Assembly (NCBI RefSeq): GCF_010092445.1
Contig: NZ_CP048031.1
Location: 2,976,001-3,040,000 of the forward strand
Source of the DNA: Shewanella sp. Arc9-LZ
Lineage (GTDB): Bacteria; Pseudomonadota; Gammaproteobacteria; Enterobacterales; Shewanellaceae
Length of the DNA stretch: 64,000 bases
Reading direction: 5' to 3'
The notes beneath the pieces are model-generated. The model saw nothing but the letters and a program-made list of their open reading frames with translations. It was not told the DNA's origin and searched no databases. Position numbers and translations under genes: made by a program. This document shows positions 16,130-25,276 of this stretch, piece by piece (position 1 is the stretch's first letter; each line of letters opens with the position of its first letter).

Positions 16130-17668
16130 CTACAAACCTTGAGTTATCGTCACTGTGTTACTATAACCCGTGCTGGTAGCGATCGCTGAATTATGCATAT
16201 CCGCTTGAGTAACATGAACAGTATTGTTACCTAGCCCTTCAACGTATACATCTGCGAAGTTCATAGCATCTGTTTGACTAATAACAATTTCGTTAGTATC
16301 ACCCCACCAAGATTCAGCATAGGCCTCGTTATGATGACCAGTCTGATCTATATCAATGATTGTTGAAACATCAGCCGCATCGGCATAGGCTTTGTTATGA
16401 TGGCCATTCTGATCAACGGTAACAACGTTATCCGTACCCCATGAACCAGCACCGATCCCTTCACCATAAAAATTACTACCATTTGGTCGGCTATTAACTT
16501 CATTATGATGGCCAGTTTGATTCACTGTAACGGTACTGAATCCACCAGAGTCAGTTGATGCACCCGCATAGTTATGATGACCTGATTGGTTAATCGCAAT
16601 CGTGTTGTCATAACTGAACTCCCCTTGGAACACTATTGCTTCGTTTGAGAAACCCGCTTGCGCAATCGTAGCGGTATCACCCATACCTTCTTGGTCAACA
16701 GTAGCATTGTTACCAGAACCTGAATTACCGTTACCATTCCCAAGAGTTAACGCACTTTGAGTCACTGTTGCAGTGTTGCCTTCATTTGACTGATTGACGA
16801 TTGCAACATGATCAAAGTCCATTTGCATTACCGTTGCGGTTTGATTCAAACCGTATTGGTTAACTTGAGCTTCATGATTACCGCCACTTTGAGTCACATG
16901 TGCATCATGAGATTCACCATTTTGATATACATTTGCCATGTTAGACAAACCAACTTGCTCAACTAAACCAATGTTGTCATTACCTTCCTGCTCTAATATT
17001 GCAACGGTATCGTCACTGGTTGCTCCACCATAATTTTGAGTGTTTTGTAATATATCACCAATATTATTTGAACCAGTTTGAGTTAATGTGGCACTAGCAG
17101 CATCTGATGATTCCTGCTGAATATAAGCATTATTGTTAGAGTTTCCAGATTGATTAATGGTTGCATCAGCAAAATCTGACCAATGATTATAAATTTCGGC
17201 GGTATCTTCACTTCCGGTTTGATTAATCGAAGACTGTGCACCGTCACCGTCATTTTGAGTGACGGTTGCTATGTTTCCATTGCCATTTTGGTTAACAGTT
17301 GCTTGAGCATTCTCACCGTTAAAAAATTCCTGTACGACATTTGCTTGGTTATCATTACCAATAGATTCAACAGATGCATTAGCTGTGCTTGTTGCATTAT
17401 GTTGATCAATCAAAGAGGTATTTCCATCCCCCTCTTGATAGGATATAGCTTTTGAATTTGACGTTTCAGCTTGTGAAATCGTTGAGAGATTACTATCTCC
17501 AATTTGGACAATAGTTGCGTCATTAGCAACACTATTATTTTGTTGAACAACCACTGCAGTATTTAGATCTCCTTCTTGACTAACATCGGCTTCGTTGTTA
17601 CTTGCATACGCACTTACTGAAGTTAATAAAACAGCAGATATTAATAAAGCTAATTTAGAATATTTCAT
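16130..17668 (-). CDS. csgA: giant CsgA-like major curlin with about 20 repeats
   Basis: Curli fibre subunit. A signal peptide (to about residue 22) is followed by about 20 imperfect curlin repeats of 20-25 residues with the N.A.V.Q.G..N pattern. At 512 aa it is more than three times the length of E. coli CsgA (five repeats). The C-terminal half holds four GHHN motifs (QSGHHNYA, QTGHHNEV, QNGHHNKA, QTGHHNEA), and Asp/Glu/Asn are frequent. It follows csgB by 30 bp. Confidence 0.93.
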   Translation of the reverse strand: MKYSKLALLISAVLLTSVSAYASNNEADVSQEGDLNTAVVVQQNNSVANDATIVQIGDSNLSTISQAETSNSKAISYQEGDGNTSLIDQHNATSTANASVESIGNDNQANVVQEFFNGENAQATVNQNGNGNIATVTQNDGDGAQSSINQTGSEDTAEIYNHWSDFADATINQSGNSNNNAYIQQESSDAASATLTQTGSNNIGDILQNTQNYGGATSDDTVAILEQEGNDNIGLVEQVGLSNMANVYQNGESHDAHVTQSGGNHEAQVNQYGLNQTATVMQMDFDHVAIVNQSNEGNTATVTQSALTLGNGNGNSGSGNNATVDQEGMGDTATIAQAGFSNEAIVFQGEFSYDNTIAINQSGHHNYAGASTDSGGFSTVTVNQTGHHNEVNSRPNGSNFYGEGIGAGSWGTDNVVTVDQNGHHNKAYADAADVSTIIDIDQTGHHNEAYAESWWGDTNEIVISQTDAMNFADVYVEGLGNNTVHVTQADMHNSAIATSTGYSNTVTITQGL

Positions 17669-17698
17669 CTTTGTATTCCCTTCATTTTATTGAATAGA

Positions 17699-18232
17699 TT
17701 AATTCCTTTGAGTTACGTTCACATTCTGTGTTGTCCCCCATTGAGTGACACCGACAGCATTTCCAAAACCGTATTGTTGGATCCGAATGGTATTATCATT
17801 ACCAGTCTGATTAATGATAGCTAAGTTACTAATTCCAATTTGGCTAACGTCCATCAATAAATTGAAACCAACCTGACTTGCAATCACTTGGTTATTAAAC
17901 CCTGATTGGTAAATATTGGCTTCAATATCACTTCCAGTCTGGAGTACAGCAGCACCATTGAGAATGCCTTGTTGAGTGGAAGATATTTGATTGTTATTGC
18001 CTAATTGAATGGAATTGAAGCGATTATTGAATCCATTTTGATTTACGTTGATTGATAACTCATCACCATTTTGACTCACATTAGCTCTATTATTAATGCC
18101 AATATTGAGCTCATCTATGTCGCTTAGATCTTGTTGTCCTAAGCTAGAAAAAGATATTAGACATAATAAAAAAGCAAGAATTCCAGTTCTTACATTAAAG
18201 CGAAGTTTATGAGTACGCTTGTTCAAGATCAT
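17699..18232 (-). CDS. csgB: CsgB-like curlin nucleator
   Basis: Probable minor curlin that seeds fibres on the cell surface. The 177-residue product has a long signal peptide and about six curlin repeats (INNRANVSQNGDELSINVNQ ... NQTGNDNTIRIQQYGFGNAV) and ends in a basic NVNVTQRN, as CsgB often does. The ATG at 18232 has AGGGAG 5 nt upstream; an open frame of 35 more codons lacks a signal-like start. Confidence 0.87.
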   Translation of the reverse strand: MILNKRTHKLRFNVRTGILAFLLCLISFSSLGQQDLSDIDELNIGINNRANVSQNGDELSINVNQNGFNNRFNSIQLGNNNQISSTQQGILNGAAVLQTGSDIEANIYQSGFNNQVIASQVGFNLLMDVSQIGISNLAIINQTGNDNTIRIQQYGFGNAVGVTQWGTTQNVNVTQRN

Positions 18233-18724
18233 GCTCCCTGCCCCTTGGTTATTTCGCGCCATAACATTCAATCGGCTTAATAACGTTTCTATTGATAGTG
18301 TCAATATTATGGCGCTGTCAAATGGTATTTGAATCATCCTCGAGTATTAAACCAACATAGACCTATAGGTTATATTAATTTCAGCCCCCTACTTTATTAC
18401 TACACAAACATATAAGATGATGATTTATATTTATATTTTTAAATATGCAATTCTAAGCTAGCTATAAATTAGTGAGACATTAATATGAGAATTATAGGAA
18501 GAGCCGATTCTCCCAAAGAACAAGAAATTAAATATATACAAATAATAAAAAAATTAGAGTTCCCCTTAAAGTATGTATTTTGAAAGAGTAAGATGATGAA
18601 AAAAATTCAAAAGTAGATATTACTAATAAGTTACTAATTAAAAAAATAAATTATTGATAATAAACAGAAAATATTTATAGTCTGTATATTTTAAGTAATA
18701 TATATTTGAGAAAGCTCCTCATAA
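18233..18724. other. AT-rich intergenic region upstream of csgBA
   Basis: About 490 bp without a convincing gene. The part from 18380 to 18720 is very rich in A and T (many A and T tracts) and differs from its surroundings. It probably holds the csgBA promoter and sites for CsgD or H-NS-like proteins. A 32-codon frame near 18485 (MRIIGRADSPKEQE...) lacks a Shine-Dalgarno and is not called. No strong terminator for the kinase gene is visible. Confidence 0.5.
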
Positions 18725-20515
18725 TCAATTATTCAGCAAAGAAGCCACTAAACATATAAACAACACGATTGAAATCACTTGCCAAAAACGTACTGGGTTG
18801 CGAGTTATAATGGGCACATAATCATTTACTGTGTGATTCGCTTTGGCAGTGGTTAATTGATGAATTAATTCACAGGTATCCGCTTGGCGTAAATTAGGTT
18901 CAACATTGAGTGCTTTTTTTAATGCTACGTCAATCCACTCTGGCACCATTGGGTTTAATTTATGTACACTAATATATTCTAAACGTTGGTAATCCTGCCG
19001 CGTTCGGCATTTCTCGAGTTTGCCTTTAAAAGGCAATTGCCCAGCCAACATCTCAAAAGCAATCACTGCAAGCGAAAATAAATCGGCACGACCATCGGCC
19101 TTATAACCCAGTATAACTTCAGGGGCAGTGTAATCAGCCGTACCCAAAATACGATCTCGAGTTAACGGACTACTAATTTCTGCTACGCCTTTGATATAAC
19201 AAGAACCAAAATCGATGATTTTAACCACGCCATCTCGGGTGATAAAAATATTATCTGGTTTTAAATCTTGATGCAGCGTTTCGCGACGGTGAAATGCTCT
19301 TATCCCTAATTCGATTTGTTTTAGCAACAGTAACACCTCTTCTACTGGGGCCTTTTTATGTTGAGTTAACCATTCACCTAAGCTTATCCCCGATAAAAAC
19401 TCGGTGACATAATACAAAGCGGACTTTATGTTATGTTGCTCTACAACCTTAACGACATGAGCACTGCTAATGCGCTGCCCTACCCAGCTCTCTAACATAA
19501 AGCGCTCTATGTAAGCGGCATCATCTATGTAATTGACGGAAGGTGTTTTCATGCAAAAGACTTGGTTTTGCCCATTGACGACTCTATACACTTGGCTGCG
19601 TTGTGATTGATGAAGTATATGAGTTACCTGATATCCATCAAGCTTCATTCCAACGCTAAGTGGGGGGGGGAATGGTTGACGCGACAAGCTTTGGTACACA
19701 TCATCGATAGCCTGTTTAGGTAATTGTCTGACACTTAATAACTGCGCACTGAGATTATCTTTACTGCCTAAGTCGAAAGCCTTTTTATTCAACGCTAAGC
19801 AGAATTGTTCACACAAATCATCGCTAAGCGTTGGATGTTGCTGACAAAGAGCCGTCAACTTTCGGTGTATTTCAAATTCAGTGAGTACGTCATGAACTCC
19901 ATCCGTTGTCAGTAAATAGAGGTCGTCAACTTCAACTGACAAGCTTTTATAGTCAACATCTAATTTAACATCCATCCCCAATGCACGAGTAAGATATTGG
20001 TTTGATGAGTTAATATTAGTACTGTGATCATGAGTTAATTGCAGTAATTCGCCTCGGCGAAAACGATAAATACGTGAATCGCCCACATGCAACATGTGCA
20101 CTGAACAAGACTTAAATACCAATGCACTAAAGGTACATACAAAGCCGCGTCTGGCATCGCGATAGTCTTGCCCCAATCCATACAGCCAACGGTTTAATGC
20201 TGTTAATACTTTGGTACTCGATGTTTGCACACTCCAAGTTTCTGGGGTCGAATAATAATCCGCAAGAAAATTACTGACACTAATGGCAGACGCATGAGCC
20301 CCACCTTCAGCGGTACTGACACCATCACTGATAACACTAACAACACCTTTCGACGTAAGTGGTATCACTGAAGGAATACGAATACCTATGGCATCTTCAT
20401 TTTGCAGTTTACGTCCTTTTTCAGAAGCTTGGCCTACAACAAGCTGCAAAGTTGCAGCAAAAGGAAGCATGGCATCTACACTATCCATCGTTTGTTCTAA
20501 TGACTCTGAAGCCAT
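18725..20515 (-). CDS. PP2C phosphatase - Ser/Thr kinase fusion of the nitrate assimilation operon
   Basis: A 596-residue protein. Residues about 25-265 are a PP2C phosphatase (QNEDAIGI, SDGVSTAEGG, HVGDSRIYRFR, TTDGVHD, SKDNLSAQ). Residues about 295-560 are a protein kinase (CMKTPSV lysine, HQDLKPDN catalytic loop, IDFGS, GTADYTAPE). A C-terminal membrane helix follows (ISIVLFICLVASLLNN). The linker is coded by nine consecutive C's (F-P-P-P). The ATG at 20515 has GAGAGG upstream. A kinase gene also accompanies nirB and the nitrate transporter in Pseudomonas aeruginosa. Targets unknown; a role in nitrate uptake or assimilation is inferred. Confidence 0.9.
   Translation of the reverse strand: MASESLEQTMDSVDAMLPFAATLQLVVGQASEKGRKLQNEDAIGIRIPSVIPLTSKGVVSVISDGVSTAEGGAHASAISVSNFLADYYSTPETWSVQTSSTKVLTALNRWLYGLGQDYRDARRGFVCTFSALVFKSCSVHMLHVGDSRIYRFRRGELLQLTHDHSTNINSSNQYLTRALGMDVKLDVDYKSLSVEVDDLYLLTTDGVHDVLTEFEIHRKLTALCQQHPTLSDDLCEQFCLALNKKAFDLGSKDNLSAQLLSVRQLPKQAIDDVYQSLSRQPFPPPLSVGMKLDGYQVTHILHQSQRSQVYRVVNGQNQVFCMKTPSVNYIDDAAYIERFMLESWVGQRISSAHVVKVVEQHNIKSALYYVTEFLSGISLGEWLTQHKKAPVEEVLLLLKQIELGIRAFHRRETLHQDLKPDNIFITRDGVVKIIDFGSCYIKGVAEISSPLTRDRILGTADYTAPEVILGYKADGRADLFSLAVIAFEMLAGQLPFKGKLEKCRTRQDYQRLEYISVHKLNPMVPEWIDVALKKALNVEPNLRQADTCELIHQLTTAKANHTVNDYVPIITRNPVRFWQVISIVLFICLVASLLNN
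19662..19670 (-). repeat. nine-base homopolymer (C9 on the coding strand) in the kinase/phosphatase linker
   Basis: The longest G/C mononucleotide run noticed in the window, lying at codons 282-285 between the phosphatase and kinase domains. A one-base change in length would leave the phosphatase intact and remove the kinase from the frame. Confidence 0.9.
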
Positions 20516-20629
20516 AAAACCTCTCACTCTAAGATTAAGCTGTTTTATCAATATAAAAACTCAAATTGCTTAAACATAAACAATTTGAGTTTTATGGCAC
20601 AATGTTGCTCTGGCTACTTTACTCGAGCA

Positions 20630-22096
20630 CTAACTTACGCTGATTAAAGTGACTTCGCCTTGATCGTTTACTTCAGCAATATGACCTTTGGGTTCTTTCA
20701 TAAAAAATAATGTCACAAAACCAAATACGGCACTTATCGCAATCACATAAAAGAAAATTTGAGTGGATACGATAGAATATACGGTTAAGAAAAACACTGC
20801 ACCGACGTTACCATAAGCCCCTGTCATACCCGCTATTTGCCCTGTTAAGCGACGCTTAATCAGCGGCACAGCAGCAAACACAGCCCCTTCGCCACCTTGA
20901 ACAAAGAATGAACATGCCATAACGACTGCGACAGCCAAAGGTAATGACCATGACGAGTCGATTTGTGCTACCGACAAATAACCAATCGCTAACCCTGCAG
21001 TTAATATTAACAGGGTGGTTTTACGACCAAACTTATCACTTAACCAGCCACCGCCAGGACGAGACATTAAATTCATAAAGGCATAGCTTGATGCCAACAT
21101 ACCCGCTTGTGCCATGCCAAGCTCGAACGTTTCTGCAAAAAAGAGTGGCAACATCGATACCACGGCAAGCTCAGAGCCAAATGTAGTGAAATACAGCACA
21201 TTCAATACAGCAACTTGCTTAAATTGATAGCGTTCAAACTCAGGTACTTCCATTGAAAACAAATGTTTATTCACTTGGTATGTTTGGTAAAAATCGAACA
21301 AGAACACCACCACCAACCCAAGATAAATAAGGTAGGTTGCATCTTGAGTAAACATACTCACACCTGCTGGAGACAGTTTCCAACCTAACAGCGCTAGCGT
21401 GGCATACATTGGCACCTTCATAATGATCAGTAACACATAGTCACTTTTACTGGTCACTTCTAAGCCGCCGCCCTTTTTGGGCTTAAAGTAAGTCGAACCT
21501 TTTGGGGTATCGGTCACATTGAAGTAATAAACAAATGCAAACAACAAACTCATTAAGCCGGTAATGCCAATGGCATAACGCCATCCGTCTGGGCCACCAA
21601 AAGCAAGTGCAACGGCAGGTAACGTAAAGGCTGCTGCAGCTGAACCAAAGTTACCCCATCCGCCATAAATGCCTTCTGCTGTACCTAACTCTTTTGCCGG
21701 AAACCATTCACTCACCATACGGATACCAACCACAAAACCAGCACCAATAAAGCCAATCAGAAATCGGGCTAAGGCTAACTGCTCAAAAGTGTCGGCTACC
21801 GCAAACATAAAACAAGGGATTGAACAGATACCCAATAAGGCAGAATAGGTGATCCTTGGACCATATTTGTCGGTTACCATACCAATGATAATCCGCGCCG
21901 GGATTGTTAATGCCACATTGAGGATCAACAAGGTCTTAATTTGTGATTTAGTCAGCCCTAAACTGTCGGCGATCACGCTAACAAGTGGCGCTGCGTTAAA
22001 CCACACAACAAAGGTGATAAAAAACGCCATCCAACTTAAATGCATGATTTTCATCTTGCCGTGGAAACAGAAAATATTAAATTTTTCAGCACTCAT
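20630..22096 (-). CDS. NarK/NasA-family nitrate/nitrite MFS transporter
   Basis: A 488-residue inner-membrane protein with 12 predicted helices and both nitrate signature motifs ([13 protein letters not shown] and [11 protein letters not shown]), plus a long central loop. Standing between nirD (11 bp) and the kinase gene in an assimilatory operon, it most likely imports nitrate (NasA role). GGGG precedes the ATG. Nitrite export cannot be excluded by sequence. Confidence 0.92.
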   Translation of the reverse strand: MSAEKFNIFCFHGKMKIMHLSWMAFFITFVVWFNAAPLVSVIADSLGLTKSQIKTLLILNVALTIPARIIIGMVTDKYGPRITYSALLGICSIPCFMFAVADTFEQLALARFLIGFIGAGFVVGIRMVSEWFPAKELGTAEGIYGGWGNFGSAAAAFTLPAVALAFGGPDGWRYAIGITGLMSLLFAFVYYFNVTDTPKGSTYFKPKKGGGLEVTSKSDYVLLIIMKVPMYATLALLGWKLSPAGVSMFTQDATYLIYLGLVVVFLFDFYQTYQVNKHLFSMEVPEFERYQFKQVAVLNVLYFTTFGSELAVVSMLPLFFAETFELGMAQAGMLASSYAFMNLMSRPGGGWLSDKFGRKTTLLILTAGLAIGYLSVAQIDSSWSLPLAVAVVMACSFFVQGGEGAVFAAVPLIKRRLTGQIAGMTGAYGNVGAVFFLTVYSIVSTQIFFYVIAISAVFGFVTLFFMKEPKGHIAEVNDQGEVTLISVS

Positions 22097-22107
22097 ATTG
22101 CACCCCT

Positions 22108-22434
22108 TTATGACTGAGCCAAGACAAAAACATTGCCTTGTTCAGTTTTAATTTCGAATGGTTTAACCACTAAATCAACATTTTCAATACAACGTCCACT
22201 ATCCAAGCGGTAATGTTGTTTATAAAGCGGCGAAGCAACACAAAGCTCACCATCGATTTCACAAATAAGTCCTCGGGACAATAAACTCACACCACTGGCA
22301 GGATCTACATTATCAAGGGCAAATAAACCGTCATCCCCTAAATTGAAAATGGCAACCGCACGTCCTGCAACCCAAGCCGCTATTCCGGTGCCTTTTGGCA
22401 TGCTTGCTTCGCTACACACATTGACCCAAATCAT
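22108..22434 (-). CDS. nirD: nitrite reductase small subunit NirD
   Basis: A 108-residue Rieske-fold subunit of the NADH-dependent assimilatory nitrite reductase. As in other NirD proteins the Cys/His ligands of a Rieske cluster are missing. Segments [22 protein letters not shown] and [16 protein letters not shown] fit the family. The start overlaps the nirB stop (ATGA), so both are co-translated. Confidence 0.93.
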   Translation of the reverse strand: MIWVNVCSEASMPKGTGIAAWVAGRAVAIFNLGDDGLFALDNVDPASGVSLLSRGLICEIDGELCVASPLYKQHYRLDSGRCIENVDLVVKPFEIKTEQGNVFVLAQS

Positions 22435-25034
22435 GCTAATTCCTCCACAGCGAGTTGTGCTGCATCGTCTGTAATATCGTTAATAGCTATCGTTCCTGCC
22501 CCTGCGTCTTTAATACTCGGGAAACGCTGCTCACGAATTCGTTGGTAAGCACTGGTATCTGCTTCTGGCGCATCACTTGGATTAACAAACTCATTAAAGC
22601 GCGCCAAAAAGGCCGGTTGTTCAAGGCTGGTTTTCCACTCACATTGGTATGTCGCGGCAATATGGTCCATTTGCTGCTCTAAGGTCGAGTTAATCCCCAA
22701 CGCATCGTCAATAACAACTGATTTTAAATACGCTAGACCACCTTCTAATGAATCCATCCAAGTCGAGGTTCGTTGTAATTTGTCTGCAGTTTTGACATAG
22801 AACATCAAAATGCGATCGATATATTTATAGAGATCTTCAGTGGATAAATCAGTGGCAAACAAATCACCATGACGGGGGCGCATACCGCCATTGCCAGCAA
22901 CATACAAGTTCCAACCTTTGTCGGTTGCGATAATGCCAATATCTTTGCTTTGTGCTTCAGCACATTCACGAGTACATCCAGACACAGCAAATTTTAATTT
23001 ATGTGGACTGCGTAAGCCCTTGTAACGGTTTTCTAAATCAATCGCGAAACCAACGGCGTCTTGCACCCCGTAACGACACCAAGTGCTGCCAACACAGGAT
23101 TTTACCGTGCGCAATGATTTACCGTAGGCATGGCCTGTTTCAAAACCAGCATCAATGAGTTTTTTCCAAATTTCGGGTAGCTGCGATAACGTTGCGCCAA
23201 ACATATCAATACGTTGGCCACCGGTTATTTTGGTATAGAGGTCATATTCTTGGGCAATTTGGCCCATGGCTATCAGCTTAGTTGGGGTAATTTCACCACC
23301 AGCGACTCGCGGCACAATAGAGTAAGTGCCGTTTTTTTGGATGTTGCCTAAGTAAGCATCATTGGTGTCTTGCAGTTGCACATGACTGCTATCTTGATTC
23401 AACACATATTGGTTTTGTAAGCTAGCAAATATGGACGCGGCGGCAGGTTTACAAATATCACAGCCATATGTATGACCACTAGCTGAAGGTTTTCCATGCT
23501 GAGTGATTAAGGTATTAAAATCATTAATGCCTTCGACTTGGCATAAGTGATACAAGGCTTGTCGGTCATGATCAAAATGGGCGCAAATTCCGGCATTAAA
23601 ATCGAGTCCTGCAGCTTGTAAGGTTTGATCAATAATTTTTTGAACTAACGGCGCACAACCACCACAACCCGATACCGCACGGGTACATGCTTTAATCTCG
23701 GCGATTTTATGGTTGCCAGCGGTCACGGCCCCAACAATGTCGCCCTTGGTTACTTGATGACAAGAACACACTATAGAAGTGTCTTTTAAATCGGCTTCGT
23801 TTTCTGCACCGGCTAGCAATAACTCAACTGCGGAACCTTCAATCTCGTCTTGAGACAAATAGCTATCAAGCAAGCGGCTGTAATCGCTGTTATCACCAAT
23901 CAGCACTGCACCTTTTAAAAATTTACCGGTTTCGTCTAACCATAATTTTTTATAAATACCCGCTTGGTTATCAGATAACTCAACAAACTGTGCGTTATCA
24001 AAACCACGGCTAGCACCAATAGCGGCCACATCAACACCCAATAATTTAAGTTTGGTACTCATGTCTGCGCCGGTAAATGACTGCGACACGCTATTAGATG
24101 TTAATGAAGCAATATGCGAAGCGACCACTCGGGCCATTTGGTAACCAGGTGCAACTAAACCAAATATTTTTTGTTGCCATAACGCACACTCACCGATGGC
24201 ATAAACATCGGGCGCTGAGGTTAAACAGTAATCGTCAATTTCAATGCCGCCACGTTCACCGATACAGATATTTGAAACTCGAGCTAATGAATCTTGTGGA
24301 CGAATACCGGCAGAAAACACAATCATGTCAGTTTCAAGATAAGACTCATCATTAAAGGTCATTCGGTGCATTGCCGTTTCACCGTCAATAATCGCAGTGG
24401 TGGCTTTTGAAGTATGTACACTCACGCCGAGCTGTTCAATTTTACTGCACAGTAATTCACCCGCTTTATCATTTAGCTGAACGGGCATCAATTGTGGTGC
24501 AAACTCAACAACGTGGGTTTTTACCCCGAGCTGCATCATGGCATTGGCGGCTTCTAAACCTAATAGTCCACCACCAACAACCACCCCAACTTGACTGTTT
24601 TGAGCTGCGGCCTGAATCGATTCAAGATCTTCAATGGTGCGATACACTAAGCATTGAGCACGATCGTTACCTTGTATCGGTGGCACAAATGGAAATGATC
24701 CCGTTGCAAGCACTAAGCGGGTATAAGAATAATGATCACCTTGCGCGCTAGTCACCGTTTTGGCGGCAATATCAATTGCCGTAATAGGTGTGTTTAAGTG
24801 AAGCGTAATGCCCCAATCTTGATAATCTTGCGCGCTGGTTAACATCAGTGGATCGGCGCTACCGGTCTCGAAATATTTTGACAGCTGCACTCGGTCATAA
24901 GCTGGACGCGGCTCTTCACCAAACACGTGCACATCAAACGTTTTATTGAGACCTAAACTGCACACTTGCTCAATAAAATGATGACCAACCATGCCATTAC
25001 CAACGACCACTAACTTGGGTTTTGAGACTGCCAT
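22431..25034 (-). CDS. nirB: nitrite reductase large subunit NirB
   Basis: NAD(P)H-dependent siroheme nitrite reductase reducing nitrite to ammonium. The 867-residue product has N-terminal FAD and NAD(P) domains (VVVGNGMVGHHF; GVVVGGGLLGLEAA), a central BFD-like [2Fe-2S] domain (CSCHQVTKGDIV ... CGGCAPLV), and a siroheme/[4Fe-4S] C-terminal part (SCVGSTWCRYG and SGCTRECAEAQSKD). The ATG at 25034 has GGAG 8 nt upstream. First gene of nirB-nirD-transporter-kinase. Confidence 0.95.
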   Translation of the reverse strand: MAVSKPKLVVVGNGMVGHHFIEQVCSLGLNKTFDVHVFGEEPRPAYDRVQLSKYFETGSADPLMLTSAQDYQDWGITLHLNTPITAIDIAAKTVTSAQGDHYSYTRLVLATGSFPFVPPIQGNDRAQCLVYRTIEDLESIQAAAQNSQVGVVVGGGLLGLEAANAMMQLGVKTHVVEFAPQLMPVQLNDKAGELLCSKIEQLGVSVHTSKATTAIIDGETAMHRMTFNDESYLETDMIVFSAGIRPQDSLARVSNICIGERGGIEIDDYCLTSAPDVYAIGECALWQQKIFGLVAPGYQMARVVASHIASLTSNSVSQSFTGADMSTKLKLLGVDVAAIGASRGFDNAQFVELSDNQAGIYKKLWLDETGKFLKGAVLIGDNSDYSRLLDSYLSQDEIEGSAVELLLAGAENEADLKDTSIVCSCHQVTKGDIVGAVTAGNHKIAEIKACTRAVSGCGGCAPLVQKIIDQTLQAAGLDFNAGICAHFDHDRQALYHLCQVEGINDFNTLITQHGKPSASGHTYGCDICKPAAASIFASLQNQYVLNQDSSHVQLQDTNDAYLGNIQKNGTYSIVPRVAGGEITPTKLIAMGQIAQEYDLYTKITGGQRIDMFGATLSQLPEIWKKLIDAGFETGHAYGKSLRTVKSCVGSTWCRYGVQDAVGFAIDLENRYKGLRSPHKLKFAVSGCTRECAEAQSKDIGIIATDKGWNLYVAGNGGMRPRHGDLFATDLSTEDLYKYIDRILMFYVKTADKLQRTSTWMDSLEGGLAYLKSVVIDDALGINSTLEQQMDHIAATYQCEWKTSLEQPAFLARFNEFVNPSDAPEADTSAYQRIREQRFPSIKDAGAGTIAINDITDDAAQLAVEELA

Positions 25035-25060
25035 ATCCAACTCCTTCATGCCTTGGACCG

Positions 25061-25105
25061 TAAAAAGCAAAATGGCGCCAACTCCGCTTAAGGAGTTGGC
25101 GCCAT
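25061..25105 (-). terminator. leader terminator upstream of nirB (likely NasT antitermination target)
   Basis: A perfect 14-bp stem, ATGGCGCCAACTCC with its complement around a 6-nt loop, followed on the minus strand by TTTTGCTTTTT. It lies 27 bp before the nirB ATG and inside the leader downstream of the sigma-54 promoter, so it must be bypassed for nirB expression. NasT-type ANTAR proteins act on such leaders; the tandem hexaloop hairpins they bind were not resolved by eye. Confidence 0.85.
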
Positions 25106-25216
25106 TGCCTGTTGAGATCCAAATTTTTAAAATAAATTGTTGAGGTAAACGACCCCGTTAATTGCTGCCATTCACACTATCGTCAATCTGATACTTTATT
25201 CATTATATGTATTGTT

Positions 25217-25232
25217 TGCAGGCTCTATGCCA
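25217..25232 (-). promoter_or_regulatory. sigma-54 promoter of the nirB operon
   Basis: Minus-strand TGGCATAGAGCCTGCA fits the -24/-12 consensus (TGGCAYRNNNNTTGCA) except for one position in the -12 box, with the GG and GC dinucleotides correctly 12 bp apart. Predicted transcription start near 25207 gives a leader of about 170 nt. The position between nasT and nirB makes this a separate unit from nasA. Confidence 0.8.
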
Positions 25233-25276
25233 ACTACAAAAAAGACTTAAACTATTGATTTATTAGCCTTAAAAAA

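Noticed and set aside
18485..18583. 32-codon frame in the AT-rich csgB upstream region
   Set aside because: No RBS, no recognisable product, and AT-rich DNA gives such frames by chance.
25110..25200. Search for the two ANTAR hexaloop hairpins in the nirB leader
   Set aside because: Several loops with A at position 1 and G at position 4 were tried, but none had a good stem; left as a computation for a covariance model.
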